From the NCBI GenBank assembly GCA_026982175.1, contig JALSHP010000042.1:1-26860 (forward strand): a stretch of DNA of 26,860 bases. The letters run 5' to 3'. Shown in pieces: positions 1 to 8,517 of the stretch; positions within the stretch are counted from its first letter, which is position 1; every line of letters starts with the position of its first letter. The notes under the pieces are model-generated. The model did not search any database. It saw nothing but the letters and a program-made list of their open reading frames with translations, and had not been told where the DNA came from. A program made the translations under genes and the position numbers. The stretch is from Campylobacteraceae bacterium. GTDB taxonomy: Bacteria > Campylobacterota > Campylobacteria > Campylobacterales > Sulfurovaceae.

Positions 1-325
1 AAAATCAGTGTTGTAAAAGAACATGATAATACTTATACTCTTCTAAAAAATTTAGAAGAGTTGGGAAATGGAGATTTGAAAGATATGCTTAAGAAGCTAG
101 AACCTCGAACAAAAAATATTGAAAAAGGAAATGATATGAATAAAACAGTAGACAAACCAGAGGATCTAAAAAAACTTAATACTCTTGCAGATGCACAAAA
201 AATCAGTGTTGTAAAAGAACATGATAATACTTATACTCTTCTAAAAAATTTAGAAGAGTTGGGAAATGGAGATTTGAAAGATATGCTTAAGAAGCTAGAA
301 CCTCGAACAAAAAATATTGAAAAAG
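1..325 (+). repeat. In-frame direct repeat, 198-bp period
   Basis: Bases 1-127 are repeated exactly at 199-325. The period is 198 bp, or 66 codons, so the protein repeats K-I-S-V-V-K-E-H-D-N through N-I-E-K. The 71-bp linker at 128-198 is present once. The second copy begins within the sequence that continues the linker. The window starts inside a repeat unit, so further copies may lie upstream. Exact nucleotide identity points to recent duplication or to homogenisation. Confidence 0.95.
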
Positions 326-663
326 AACAAAAAAGTCTTGAAACAGCGAAGCAAAACAAAAATGTTAACACGATAAGAGAAGCAAAGATCATAGAAGTAC
401 CTAAAGAAAATGTTAAGTCATGGGAGAAAACTTTCATCTCAAAAGAAGCTACGGAAAAATATATGTACAAGTCCGGTGCTGCACATAATTTGCCTGTAAA
501 AACACAAGAGAGATTACATAAGCAGTTTGAAGCAGATATGAGTACTGCACCCAAAAAAGTACAAGAGCGAAAAATGAGTACTGCCGATAAGGTTAAAGAG
601 TTTACCCAGAAGCAGGCGAGTAAAAGTGTTGAGAAGAGTAAAGATGTTGAGATAGAAAGATAA
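1..663 (+). CDS. C-terminal part of a lysine-rich protein, possibly the relaxase tail (5' truncated)
   Basis: The frame is open from base 1 to the TAA at 661-663, so this is the last 220 residues of a gene that starts outside the window. TTG or ATG codons inside it are not needed as starts. The protein is charged and probably helical, rich in Lys and Glu, with no catalytic motif. Its first part is an in-frame tandem repeat with a 66-residue period (see the repeat entry). The tail, after about residue 110, is not repeated. A plus-strand MobF relaxase gene runs off the right edge of the window. On a circular replicon this fragment could be the distal end of that gene, because TrwC/TraI proteins often end in variable charged tails. 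That is inference and cannot be tested here. An unrelated protein is equally possible. Confidence 0.6.
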   Translation, partial: KISVVKEHDNTYTLLKNLEELGNGDLKDMLKKLEPRTKNIEKGNDMNKTVDKPEDLKKLNTLADAQKISVVKEHDNTYTLLKNLEELGNGDLKDMLKKLEPRTKNIEKEQKSLETAKQNKNVNTIREAKIIEVPKENVKSWEKTFISKEATEKYMYKSGAAHNLPVKTQERLHKQFEADMSTAPKKVQERKMSTADKVKEFTQKQASKSVEKSKDVEIER

Positions 664-677
664 TTTTTATTTCTTGT

Positions 678-709
678 AGATCCTCTAGTCTCTACTGGAG
701 AGAGGATCT
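678..709. terminator. Stem-loop between convergent genes
   Basis: AGATCCTCT (678-686) pairs perfectly with AGAGGATCT (701-709) across a 14-base loop. It lies between the plus-strand stop at 663 and the minus-strand stop at 717, the place for a shared terminator. Neither side has a real T tract, so intrinsic termination is uncertain. Confidence 0.4.
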
Positions 710-716
710 TAATAGC

Positions 717-1115
717 CTACAGTAACTTACGAGCATACTTTACCCAAATGGTATCTCTTTCTTTTCCATGTTCAACACTATCACTTCCACCATAACCTAT
801 TCTATCAGCATCATGACTATGTAACTCCATGTCTTTTGTTCTAACGTTGTTTTCTTCAAGAAACTTATTCATTCTTACAAAGCCACTTCCACCCTCTCCA
901 CTCATGCCGTCATTAGTTCCCCACTCTTGTAAACACGCAGAGTATTTACCTATAGTGCATTTATCTTTAAAGAGTGCGATAAATGAATAATTTTTCTTAC
1001 CGTCATTTACTCTTGCTACATTTATAAGTTCATTTGGATTTTCCTTAATAAGCTGCATCAATTTATCTATACTTCTTGTAACTCCATATTCTCCAACGTG
1101 CAGAATTTCTATCAT
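717..1115 (-). CDS. Hypothetical protein, 132 aa
   Basis: I do not recognise this protein. It starts at an ATG preceded by AAAGGAAAAAACA, a good ribosome binding site with about 7 bases spacing. It is soluble, with no signal peptide or membrane segment. Visible features are a Gly-rich stretch (S-G-E-G-G-S-G-F, about residues 72-79) and a His/Asp-rich segment (E-L-H-S-H-D-A-D, about residues 97-104) followed by G-Y-G-G. The clustered His and Asp could bind metal, but nothing shows an enzyme. It lies downstream of the 90-aa membrane protein on the same strand with only 33 bases between them, so the two probably share a transcript separate from the T4SS operon. Confidence 0.6.
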   Translation of the reverse strand: MIEILHVGEYGVTRSIDKLMQLIKENPNELINVARVNDGKKNYSFIALFKDKCTIGKYSACLQEWGTNDGMSGEGGSGFVRMNKFLEENNVRTKDMELHSHDADRIGYGGSDSVEHGKERDTIWVKYARKLL

Positions 1116-1148
1116 TGTTTTTTCCTTTTGTTTTGATTTTTTTAAAAG

Positions 1149-1421
1149 TTATCTATGATCCCAGTAGGGTTGTTGATGAATATCTCCTAAGATGTGATCG
1201 GGGCAGTTACCGTTTGTATTCCCCCAACAAGGCTCACTATCACTATTAGTTTTAGTATGGCTACTACTGGAGCCGTCACCACTTCCTACCAGGCTATAAA
1301 AGATAAAAAGTACTATCCATGCAGTAACAGAATATGCAACAATAAAGATCCATTTAATAAAAAGAAATGAATATTTTAAAATCGGCTCTGCATCCAGACT
1401 CTCTTTTATTGTAATTGTCAT
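1149..1421 (-). CDS. Small single-pass membrane protein, 90 aa
   Basis: The start is set at 1421 because AGGAG sits 7 bases upstream of that ATG. An upstream start at 1451 would add 10 residues but lacks a comparable site. The protein has a short N-terminus, one strong hydrophobic segment (about residues 16-45, K-Y-S-F-L-F-I-K-W onward), a Ser/Gly linker, and a polar C-terminus with two Cys and H-I-L-G-D-I-H. I do not recognise a family. Its own AT-rich promoter may lie between 1422 and 1483, where the minus strand contains TATAAAATATAG. It follows the terminator-like hairpin of the T4SS operon, so it is probably transcribed separately. Secretion accessory, exclusion or toxin-like roles are all open. 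Confidence 0.65.
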   Translation of the reverse strand: MTITIKESLDAEPILKYSFLFIKWIFIVAYSVTAWIVLFIFYSLVGSGDGSSSSHTKTNSDSEPCWGNTNGNCPDHILGDIHQQPYWDHR

Positions 1422-1483
1422 TATAAAACTCCTAAAATTTAGAATTAGCACTATATTTTATACTACTATAAAATATTTTAAGT

Positions 1484-1518
1484 ATTCAATAGTATGTCAA
1501 ATTGACATATTATTGAAT
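1484..1518 (-). terminator. Long hairpin at the end of the T4SS operon
   Basis: ATTCAATAGTATGTCAA (1484-1500) and TTGACATATTATTGAAT (1502-1518) form a 17-bp inverted repeat around a single central base, with one position that is G-U in RNA. The right arm includes the stop codon of the terminal lipoprotein gene. Read on the minus strand the hairpin is followed by a U-rich but interrupted run (ACTTAAAATATTTTATAG). It probably ends or stabilises the long virB-virD4 transcript. A protein operator is the alternative. Confidence 0.6.
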
Positions 1519-1998
1519 GTTTGCAACGCTTGAGTGTGGTTTGTGACCAGTTTTTTTACCGTGGTACTCACAACAAGTCGTACTTTCATATACATTCATT
1601 TTGTGACTGTATATGATCCTCACATTGCTTCGTTTTTCAGAACGTAAAATAATACGTGCCGTTACTTGATTGTTTTGGAAATATTTTTTATAACGTTTTG
1701 TCGTGCCGGCTTTTCCATAAATGTAAATTACATTTGCATGATGAGCTAGATAAAAAGTTTCAATCATTCTATTGTTTGGAAAATAATATCTTGATGGTGT
1801 AACATACTGTCTATATACCCATTCTCTACTTTCAAGATAAGCATCGAGGGGAACAGTATTTTTTTCATCCAAATGTTTTAGTAATTCAAAGCTTATATTT
1901 TCTGGATCGTTGTTTTCAAGTTGTACCGGAGGTGTTGGCTTCATTCCGCATCCAGTAGTAATAAGTGCTGCAATAGCAAGAAATAAATATTTTTTCAT
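1510..1998 (-). CDS. Lipoprotein of the T4SS operon, 162 aa
   Basis: The N-terminus is a lipoprotein signal: M-K-K, a hydrophobic core and the lipobox I-T-T-G-C, giving lipidated Cys17. A Pro-rich stretch and a mixed alpha/beta domain with many aromatic residues follow (about residues 50-140). The C-terminus has a Cys pair (T-C-C-E-Y-H) and several His. The start lies one base after the virD4 stop, with AAAGG upstream, so it is the last gene of the transfer operon. The family is not recognised. The position and the lipid anchor suggest an outer-membrane accessory of the secretion channel, or a surface or exclusion factor. VirB7 is encoded elsewhere in the operon, so this is not the core VirB7. 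Confidence 0.8.
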   Translation of the reverse strand: MKKYLFLAIAALITTGCGMKPTPPVQLENNDPENISFELLKHLDEKNTVPLDAYLESREWVYRQYVTPSRYYFPNNRMIETFYLAHHANVIYIYGKAGTTKRYKKYFQNNQVTARIILRSEKRSNVRIIYSHKMNVYESTTCCEYHGKKTGHKPHSSVANIQ

Positions 1999-1999
1999 G

Positions 2000-3790
2000 T
2001 TAAACCTTTTTAATTTTAATTGATAGTTCTTTGCGTAATAATGCTTTTGAAAGTTGTTCTTGAGTTGGTATTTTTTTGACTCTTCTTAAAGTTGGAGAAA
2101 CCTTTTTTAGTTTATCCATAAAGTAAGCATTATTGTAATAAAAAGCTTTTTCACAGACCAAAGGTTTGTTACCAAGTACTGTAACGATCTCTTTTTTATA
2201 ATCTAGCTCTTTAAGCTCTTGAGGAAGCATTAAGGCTCTTTTCGTTTCACTTACACTTCGAGAAGTAGAACCCCCAGATTTACCACCTTGATTAAAAGAT
2301 CTTGAAGTTTGCTTGATGGTTTTATAGCCAAGTAATTTACTAACGAGTTCTGCATCTTCGGACTCTTCCTGTGCAAAATAAACTTTACACCCATGATTGG
2401 AAAGTAACGTTTTTGCACCCTCTCTTCCATACCCAGTAGGGCGAGCATCCTGTATTTGAGAAATGTTTTGGAAAATAGTAACGAGTCTTAGGGCATAACC
2501 TCTTATGTAACTAACAGACTTTTGCAGTATTGGCATATATCCAATAGCGGTAAACTCATCCATCATTAAAAGACACTCATATTTTAGATCTTTATTATGT
2601 TCGGGCAACTCTTTTGTATTTAGTGAAATAATTTGAGACCACAATATATTTAAAAATAATTGTGCTTTTGCCAATTCATCCGGAGTAATACCAATGTAAA
2701 TTGTCATTCTCTTTTTTCTAAGATCTCTTAAATCAAAATCACTTTGGCTTGTTGATTTTTTTGTAACTTCATTTTGGAAAAATAGAAGAGGTGTAATAAA
2801 AGAAGACCAAACCCCGGACTTAGTATTTTTACTCTCTATGTTTAGATAAGAATTGAACCTGTTATTAGTATCTTGTGATAAGTACTCATAGCTATTTAAA
2901 AACTCGATGATTTTATCAAATCCTTTGATTGTATCAGCAGACTCATCTAGTTTTATTTCCATATTTTGAGCCATGTCCAAAATACCATAAAGTGTAAAAT
3001 TTGGAGTAAAATTAATATCTTGCAATAGTGCTAAACCCTCTTGAGAAGAGGTTAGATCTTTATACATATAGCAAAGACCTATGAATAGATTTTGTGCATT
3101 TTGATTAAAAAATTTATCGTTTTCTGTACCACCATGAGGATAAAGAATATTTGCCAAATCCATAAGTTGCAGATCTCTTTTTTCATTATCTTCCATATCT
3201 ATATAGGTAAGAGGATTGTACCTGTGGGTTTCAAAAGAAAAAGGGTTTACTAGGTACACCTCTTGTTTCAACACCTCTTGTCTAAACTTGCTTGTTATGC
3301 TAAAATTTTCTTGTTTTATGTCTAGTACCACGCATGATTGAGTCCAGTCTAGCAAGTTTGGTATTACTATACTAACTCCTTTTCCTGTACCTGTAGGAGC
3401 TGCTAAAGCGACAAACTGTTGACCAGGTAGCCTAAGCAGCCTATTTCCTTTTTTACCAACGATAATACCTTTCTCAGCGAATAACTTCATCTTATTTTTG
3501 ACTTCTTGAACATTTGCAAAACGTGCAGAACCGTGAAGCTGTTCTTTTTTTGGTAAAAATGGAATAATAAAAACCAATAAAGTACATATCAATAGAGCCA
3601 ATAAAATAGACTCTACTATTTTTGGATAGCCGTTTATTATCCCATCGAGCGTTAAGCTTAGGGAGTAGTTGGGGATAATTCCTTTTATGCCATAGTCATT
3701 AAGCAGGAGTAGGATTACTCCAGTAAAAAAATATACAAGAATTAAATCAATGATTGCTAAAAATATTGCCTGCTCTTTATTCAAATTCAT
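2000..3790 (-). CDS. virD4: VirD4/TraG-type coupling protein (T4CP ATPase)
   Basis: This protein of 596 residues is the inner-membrane coupling ATPase that hands the relaxase-DNA complex to the T4SS. Two N-terminal membrane segments are visible (about residues 8-31 and 60-79). The family block H-G-S-A-R-F-A follows at 86-92, the Walker A loop A-P-T-G-T-G-K-G at 131-138, and the Walker B element L-L-M-M-D-E-F at 407-413. Size and motif order match the VirD4/TraG family closely. A Ser/Gly-rich stretch lies near residue 500. The start codon overlaps the virB11 stop as ATGA, indicating translational coupling. Its partner relaxase is presumably the MobF protein at the right edge of the window. Confidence 0.96.
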   Translation of the reverse strand: MNLNKEQAIFLAIIDLILVYFFTGVILLLLNDYGIKGIIPNYSLSLTLDGIINGYPKIVESILLALLICTLLVFIIPFLPKKEQLHGSARFANVQEVKNKMKLFAEKGIIVGKKGNRLLRLPGQQFVALAAPTGTGKGVSIVIPNLLDWTQSCVVLDIKQENFSITSKFRQEVLKQEVYLVNPFSFETHRYNPLTYIDMEDNEKRDLQLMDLANILYPHGGTENDKFFNQNAQNLFIGLCYMYKDLTSSQEGLALLQDINFTPNFTLYGILDMAQNMEIKLDESADTIKGFDKIIEFLNSYEYLSQDTNNRFNSYLNIESKNTKSGVWSSFITPLLFFQNEVTKKSTSQSDFDLRDLRKKRMTIYIGITPDELAKAQLFLNILWSQIISLNTKELPEHNKDLKYECLLMMDEFTAIGYMPILQKSVSYIRGYALRLVTIFQNISQIQDARPTGYGREGAKTLLSNHGCKVYFAQEESEDAELVSKLLGYKTIKQTSRSFNQGGKSGGSTSRSVSETKRALMLPQELKELDYKKEIVTVLGNKPLVCEKAFYYNNAYFMDKLKKVSPTLRRVKKIPTQEQLSKALLRKELSIKIKKV

Positions 3791-4785
3791 TGAGCATCCT
3801 TATAATAAATATCTGTGATAAATCGCTTGCCGTTGTGTTCGTGCATGTGCACAACAACATCAATCATATCTTTTAGGATCTGATTGATGGTTTCATGTGG
3901 GATCTTTTGACCCTGTACGTTCTGCAACGTCATAAGTGCTAATCTAGTAAAAGTTTCTTTAACGCTTCCTGCATGGCAAGAGGTTATAGATCCATTATGA
4001 CCAGAGTTTATAACATTGATAAAATCGTATGTTTCTCCACCTCTTAACTCTGCTAAAAGTATTCTATCCGGCTTCATTCTAAGACAAGATTTAAGAAGAC
4101 TTGAGCTGGTTAAAAAGTCTCCCTCTTTGGCTTCACTGGGATAGAAGAGCTGTACAAAGTTTTCATGCTCATAAAACTTAATTTCTTCCACGTCCTCGAT
4201 AGTAATTATTCTTTCATTTACTGGAATAAAGTCTATAAGACTTTTCATAAAAGTGGTTTTACCGCTTCCTGTCTCTCCAGATATGATAATATTTTTGCCC
4301 TGTGCGACTGCATGGGTAATAAAATTTTGAAAATCATTGTCCGTATAGTATTTAAGTAGCTCTATTCCTACTATAGAATTACTTTCTTTATCGGTACCTT
4401 TTTTGATATCATCAAAGATCCCCTGTTTTGCATAGTCCTCGATAGTAAATCTTTTTTTAGAGGGTTTTCTTATCGTTATACTTATATGATATTCTTTTGT
4501 AGCAGAGGGTAAAACTACTTGTACTCTTTCCCCACCTGGAAGAGTGGCAGAAAGAATTGGATTGTTTTTTTGTACTTCAACACCCTTAAAAGCAGCCGCT
4601 GCTTGAGAAAAAGCATGAGCAGCGTTAAAGTCCATGTGCGTATCAAAACATTTCCATGACGATTTAGCATCAAGTACCCATATTTTGTTATCTCCATTGT
4701 AACAAATTTCGGTAACATCATCATCTTTAATGTAGTCACCAAAATAGTTATCGATGTATTTATTTAATGAAGTTGAATTTATCAT
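3787..4785 (-). CDS. virB11: VirB11 traffic ATPase
   Basis: This hexameric cytoplasmic ATPase of the secretion ATPase superfamily powers pilus biogenesis and substrate transfer together with VirB4. At 332 residues it has the usual length. The Walker A loop G-E-T-G-S-G-K-T-T is at 170-178, the Asp box I-T-I-E-D-V-E at 194-200, Walker B R-I-L-L-A-E-L-R-G-G-E at 241-251, and the His box G-S-I-T-S-C-H-A-G at 265-273. It follows virB10 after 5 bases (TAA to ATG) and overlaps virD4 by 4 bases. All hallmark motifs are intact. Confidence 0.97.
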   Translation of the reverse strand: MINSTSLNKYIDNYFGDYIKDDDVTEICYNGDNKIWVLDAKSSWKCFDTHMDFNAAHAFSQAAAAFKGVEVQKNNPILSATLPGGERVQVVLPSATKEYHISITIRKPSKKRFTIEDYAKQGIFDDIKKGTDKESNSIVGIELLKYYTDNDFQNFITHAVAQGKNIIISGETGSGKTTFMKSLIDFIPVNERIITIEDVEEIKFYEHENFVQLFYPSEAKEGDFLTSSSLLKSCLRMKPDRILLAELRGGETYDFINVINSGHNGSITSCHAGSVKETFTRLALMTLQNVQGQKIPHETINQILKDMIDVVVHMHEHNGKRFITDIYYKDAQ

Positions 4786-4790
4786 TACAG

Positions 4791-5843
4791 TTACCTAGTG
4801 AGCTTGTACACTTTTGAAAAGTCTATATCTTTATTAACATAAACCCCCACAGTGTCGCCTTGATTTTTATATAAAGTTGGTTTTATACCCACAAATTCTC
4901 GTAATGCTGTATTGGACATGTTTTCTGCGTTTTGTTGAGTATTTCCTAAATAAAAAGTATCACCATCCTTGCTTGATCTATTGACTGCATATTGAATACC
5001 ATCGTCTATAAGACTAAGCATTACAGCACCACCGAAACGCATCATCCAATGATTGTCAACTTCACCATGTATCCCTGCTGCACCCAGTTCATCGGATGCA
5101 CCACTCATTACAGCAATTACAATATTATTAGGCGTGCGGATCTCTTCCCATATGACATAGTGACGATCTACACCATTTTCTAAATCTCCCGATTTATATG
5201 AACCTGTAATAGTAGAACCTCTTTCTATTAGCAAAACATTTCCATCCGCAGAATAGATATTGTTTGAAACCGTGCAGGAGACACCCCCACCAACAGAAGA
5301 GACAAGCTTAGTTTTTAAGCTACAACCTATGTATGTACCTTTTGCTAAGTAGAGTTCTGCTTTAAATTGATGCACCCCTGCTACAGTACTTTTACCCCCC
5401 CTGTAAACTTCTTGCCCCTTAGCCACACTTTTTGGTTCTGCAACAGGTGTACCACCTTTAGTTTTTTCTTTGTTCTTGGAAAAAAGAAGTTGTGAAGATC
5501 CCCCACCTTTTATTATTCGTGTTGTATACACTTTTTTAGGTGTAAGTTCAGGTTTTTTAGTAGTTGAAGGAAGAAGAGGTAATTTTTTCTCAACTGCTTT
5601 TGGGTCAGTAACTTCTTGAAAAATCTTTTTTTCTATTGGTGCTTTTTCTTCTTTCAATGGCTTTTCTATTTCATCCTCAATGGGTGCAGGTGCTAAAAGC
5701 CTGTATGCAAGAAAGCCTAAAACAAGAAGCCCCATACCTAAGAAAGCTATAACTGCTAGAGAATTATTTGATGATCCATTCTCAGCATCATCCAAATCTG
5801 TACTGTGATCTATGTCATTAATATCATCATTATTAGTTTGCAT
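4791..5843 (-). CDS. virB10: VirB10/TrbI-type core complex protein
   Basis: VirB10 spans the inner membrane, periplasm and outer membrane, linking the T4SS ATPases to the outer core. This protein of 350 residues shows the family plan: an acidic cytoplasmic N-terminus (1-27, Asn/Asp-rich), one membrane segment (about 28-50), a Pro/Lys/Glu-rich periplasmic linker (about 51-110), and a C-terminal beta domain (about 145-350) with the typical G-S-Y-K, I-W-E-E-I-R-T-P and G-G-A-V patterns. The start overlaps the end of virB9 by 11 bases. Confidence 0.95.
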   Translation of the reverse strand: MQTNNDDINDIDHSTDLDDAENGSSNNSLAVIAFLGMGLLVLGFLAYRLLAPAPIEDEIEKPLKEEKAPIEKKIFQEVTDPKAVEKKLPLLPSTTKKPELTPKKVYTTRIIKGGGSSQLLFSKNKEKTKGGTPVAEPKSVAKGQEVYRGGKSTVAGVHQFKAELYLAKGTYIGCSLKTKLVSSVGGGVSCTVSNNIYSADGNVLLIERGSTITGSYKSGDLENGVDRHYVIWEEIRTPNNIVIAVMSGASDELGAAGIHGEVDNHWMMRFGGAVMLSLIDDGIQYAVNRSSKDGDTFYLGNTQQNAENMSNTALREFVGIKPTLYKNQGDTVGVYVNKDIDFSKVYKLTR

Positions 5844-6735
5844 TTATAATTTTCCTTTTTACGTTCGCATTATTTGTGCTTTTGTGTTTATAGTTAGGAT
5901 TCTTACCGTAGCCTTTATTTAAAATACCTACAAGCTTACTACCACTTCTAAGAAGAATAAGTTTGGCTGTTTTGTGTATTACTAAAACATCATAATTCCC
6001 TATTTTTTTAACGTGTGTATTTAAAATACTCTCTTGATCTCCCTCTCTTAAAAAAGCTGTTGGAAATGTTTTGGTAGTATCAAAACCTATGTATGTAAAA
6101 GTTCCATCATCATAAGTGAAACTAGGAGTAATGTCTCCAGAGTTTTTATTTACTTTCATGAAGTAATTCCAGTTTTTAGGAACTGTTACTCTGTTAAGAT
6201 CTCTTATGATATTTTGTTGTTTTTTAGCTGCTTTTCTTTTCATTTGTTGATTAATAATTTCTTGCCGTCTTTGTTTTGGATATTTAAAAGAGATCTTGTA
6301 CTGCGTTTTTTGATTAGATAATGTGAGATCCGCTACATATAATCTTTTATCGGTTCTTATAAATAAATTTGTCTTCCAATCTTTTTTAGTTGGGCTTATG
6401 ATAGATTTTTGTTTAATTGTGTTTCCATCTTGGTCTTCTGCAAATTCAGAGATATAGGGTTTTGGTTTAATATGTATAATATTCCCACTTTGCACAATTT
6501 CCCAGCCATCATTAAAGCCGGTGCTACCATCTATAATCTTTTCATTCTTATCAAACTCTAAAATCGTAACATAACCATTTTTTGCTTTTATTTTAAAAAC
6601 GTCATTTGGGTTATAGGTTACAAATCCAATTCTATCATCATATTGTGATGCTCTAGGATTTACGGCAGCAAAAACTACAACATTAAAAAGAAATGTCATA
6701 AGCACTACAAGAGTCATTTTGTGTCTGTTTATCAT
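5833..6735 (-). CDS. virB9: VirB9/TrbG-type outer core protein
   Basis: VirB9 forms the outer-membrane-associated ring of the core complex with VirB7 and VirB10. The protein has 300 residues: a signal peptide (about 1-24, ending V-F-A-A), then the N-terminal V-N-P-R-A-S-Q-Y-D-D-R-I region characteristic of VirB9, a coiled Lys/Gln-rich segment near 150-180, and the C-terminal beta domain that binds VirB7. Its ATG overlaps the virB8 stop as TAATG, with GAGG about 7 bases upstream. The basic C-terminus is Asn/Lys-rich. Confidence 0.94.
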   Translation of the reverse strand: MINRHKMTLVVLMTFLFNVVVFAAVNPRASQYDDRIGFVTYNPNDVFKIKAKNGYVTILEFDKNEKIIDGSTGFNDGWEIVQSGNIIHIKPKPYISEFAEDQDGNTIKQKSIISPTKKDWKTNLFIRTDKRLYVADLTLSNQKTQYKISFKYPKQRRQEIINQQMKRKAAKKQQNIIRDLNRVTVPKNWNYFMKVNKNSGDITPSFTYDDGTFTYIGFDTTKTFPTAFLREGDQESILNTHVKKIGNYDVLVIHKTAKLILLRSGSKLVGILNKGYGKNPNYKHKSTNNANVKRKIINAN

Positions 6736-7391
6736 TAGTGAACCTCGCTATCGACTCTATAAGTCATTACTTTAAAACCTAGAGGATTTAAAAGTCTTTC
6801 TTCTTCTGTTTGCATGAGTCTAGGAAAATATTTGTAGCTAAGTGTAATTACCTTAATTGACTCAATAGCGGCATGGTTTTTCTTTTTACGTGTAAGATGC
6901 AAACGAATTCTAGCCGTCTTGCTTCCACCACCTTCATTAAGCGTTACCGATATTATCTTTGGGGTTATCTCTGTTTTATCTTTTAATCGCTGATCTCTTG
7001 AATTATCTCCAGAGTAAATCTTTCTGTAGTCTTTTGCAATTTCTTTACTACTGTTTAACTGTGTGTAAACGTAGTCTTGCTGTAGTAAATCATAGTGATA
7101 TCCCTCACGCCTTTTGACATATTCACTTACAAAATATTTGTCCATTGACTCATCATATTTCATTGTTCTTTTATCTATAGCAGTCATTACATCTGTCATT
7201 CCAGTTATTTTGTCTACTCTAACTATAAAAGGTTCAACGGATTTCAATGGCATTAATGCAAATAATGTACCAAATGCCAATACAGTAAGAGCAAGAGAAA
7301 TAAATGTAATTGTCCATGCCCTTTTATTTGACTTTTCAACCATGTATCTAGTACTAACTTCATAATCAAAACCATTCTCTTTATTTTCCAT
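6735..7391 (-). CDS. virB8: VirB8/TrbF-type inner membrane assembly protein
   Basis: This is a bitopic inner-membrane protein that nucleates T4SS assembly. It has 218 residues: a cytoplasmic N-terminus (1-25) with the R-Y-M-V-E-K-S-N-K-R-A-W block, a membrane segment (about 26-48), and a periplasmic NTF2-like domain that begins P-F-I-V-R-V-D-K-I-T-G, a typical VirB8 signature. Its start overlaps the end of virB7 by 11 bases, and its TAA overlaps the virB9 ATG. Confidence 0.95.
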   Translation of the reverse strand: MENKENGFDYEVSTRYMVEKSNKRAWTITFISLALTVLAFGTLFALMPLKSVEPFIVRVDKITGMTDVMTAIDKRTMKYDESMDKYFVSEYVKRREGYHYDLLQQDYVYTQLNSSKEIAKDYRKIYSGDNSRDQRLKDKTEITPKIISVTLNEGGGSKTARIRLHLTRKKKNHAAIESIKVITLSYKYFPRLMQTEEERLLNPLGFKVMTYRVDSEVH

Positions 7392-7539
7392 TTCCTAACT
7401 CCCTTTGTATTGAATTATTGTTTACCGGCTTCCAATCTTTTTGATCGAAAAGCTGATTTGTATTTGTGCTTAGCCCAGGTGTTGTTTGGACACAGCCACT
7501 AAAAATTATTGTGCTTAGTAACATATAAATATATTTCAT
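7381..7539 (-). CDS. virB7: VirB7 lipoprotein, 52 aa
   Basis: This small gene sits between virB6 and virB8. Translation from the ATG at 7539 gives 52 residues: M-K-Y-I-Y-M-L-L-S-T-I-I, then the lipobox F-S-G-C (Cys16), then a short polar tail containing F-D-Q-K-D-W-K-P-V. Size, lipobox and position are those of VirB7, which anchors VirB9 at the outer membrane. AAGG lies upstream of the ATG. The start is 3 bases after the virB6 stop, and the stop lies 11 bases inside virB8, so it is tightly coupled in the operon. It is easily missed by ORF callers because of its length. Confidence 0.9.
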   Translation of the reverse strand: MKYIYMLLSTIIFSGCVQTTPGLSTNTNQLFDQKDWKPVNNNSIQRELGNGK

Positions 7540-7542
7540 TCT

Positions 7543-8499
7543 TTACCTTCCCTTTTTCATTGTTTTTTTAGCATTAGCTGCTCTTTGTTTGGCTCTATCT
7601 TTAGTACTTTTTATATCTCCGTGTGATTTTTCAATTCCACTTCTTGTTGCACTCATGCCCCCTGCTGCACTTTTAGCTGCACTACCTGGCAAACTCTCTA
7701 TTGATACATATGTAAGTTGTTGTGCTATTCCTTTAGCCATTAAGATAAGCAACATTAAAACGATTGAAACAAAAAATATTTCAACTGAAAGGCTTAATCC
7801 ATTTTCCCCAACTGCTTCTGCTTGACCCTTTATTGCAGATATATAGTTTTCATATTTAGTTGTTAATACATTGAAACTTATTCCAACAAGTAAAACAGTT
7901 AAAGTATTGCTTAATATCAGTTCAATCCATTTTTGAAAAATTCCCTTAAACCAATCAAAGAGGAGGGTAAATAGCATAATGGGTGCAATCAAAATTAAAA
8001 GTTTTAAAATAAAAGCGGTTGTTATTATGATACCTATCGCAGGAATTGCAAAAATACCAAAACCTATGAGCACTATTATATTTGCAAAAAAACCGGCAAT
8101 ATTGATTTCTAGTGCTTCATCTTCCTGTTCTTCTATCATTATTCCTAATTGTACGGCATCTTCAAAAGCTTTGTCTAGTTGGGCATATAGAGAGCTGCCA
8201 CCACTTGCCCACTCATTTAGTCCATTTATTGCACCAGAAGATAAGTCTAGCCATCCCCCGGCATTAGTTGCAAAGGAAACAATTATTCCAAATATAGCCA
8301 ATCTAAATAATACGTCTTTGACAGGATCATCACTTTTTCCTGCAAGTATCATGTACCCTTTTGCAAGTACATAAAGTGTAAACCATACTAAAATAAGATT
8401 ATTTATTTGTGATACTTGTGCTGATATATCCGCACTAGCTATATCTGACGTTATGTTATCTGTAAGCTCTCCTATATAAGTAAAAACTGTAATAGCCAT
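7543..8499 (-). CDS. virB6: VirB6/TrbL-type polytopic channel protein
   Basis: VirB6 is the multi-spanning inner-membrane part of the secretion channel. This protein of 318 residues has at least five hydrophobic segments (about 30-50, 65-80, 135-160, 160-190 and 235-255) separated by short loops. A larger loop at about 85-130 is probably periplasmic. The basic C-terminal tail (about 270-318, Lys/Arg/Ser-rich) is probably cytoplasmic. The gene lies between the EexN-like lipoprotein and virB7. Confidence 0.92.
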   Translation of the reverse strand: MAITVFTYIGELTDNITSDIASADISAQVSQINNLILVWFTLYVLAKGYMILAGKSDDPVKDVLFRLAIFGIIVSFATNAGGWLDLSSGAINGLNEWASGGSSLYAQLDKAFEDAVQLGIMIEEQEDEALEINIAGFFANIIVLIGFGIFAIPAIGIIITTAFILKLLILIAPIMLFTLLFDWFKGIFQKWIELILSNTLTVLLVGISFNVLTTKYENYISAIKGQAEAVGENGLSLSVEIFFVSIVLMLLILMAKGIAQQLTYVSIESLPGSAAKSAAGGMSATRSGIEKSHGDIKSTKDRAKQRAANAKKTMKKGR

Positions 8500-8517
8500 T
8501 TTCTTTATTTCCTTTTT

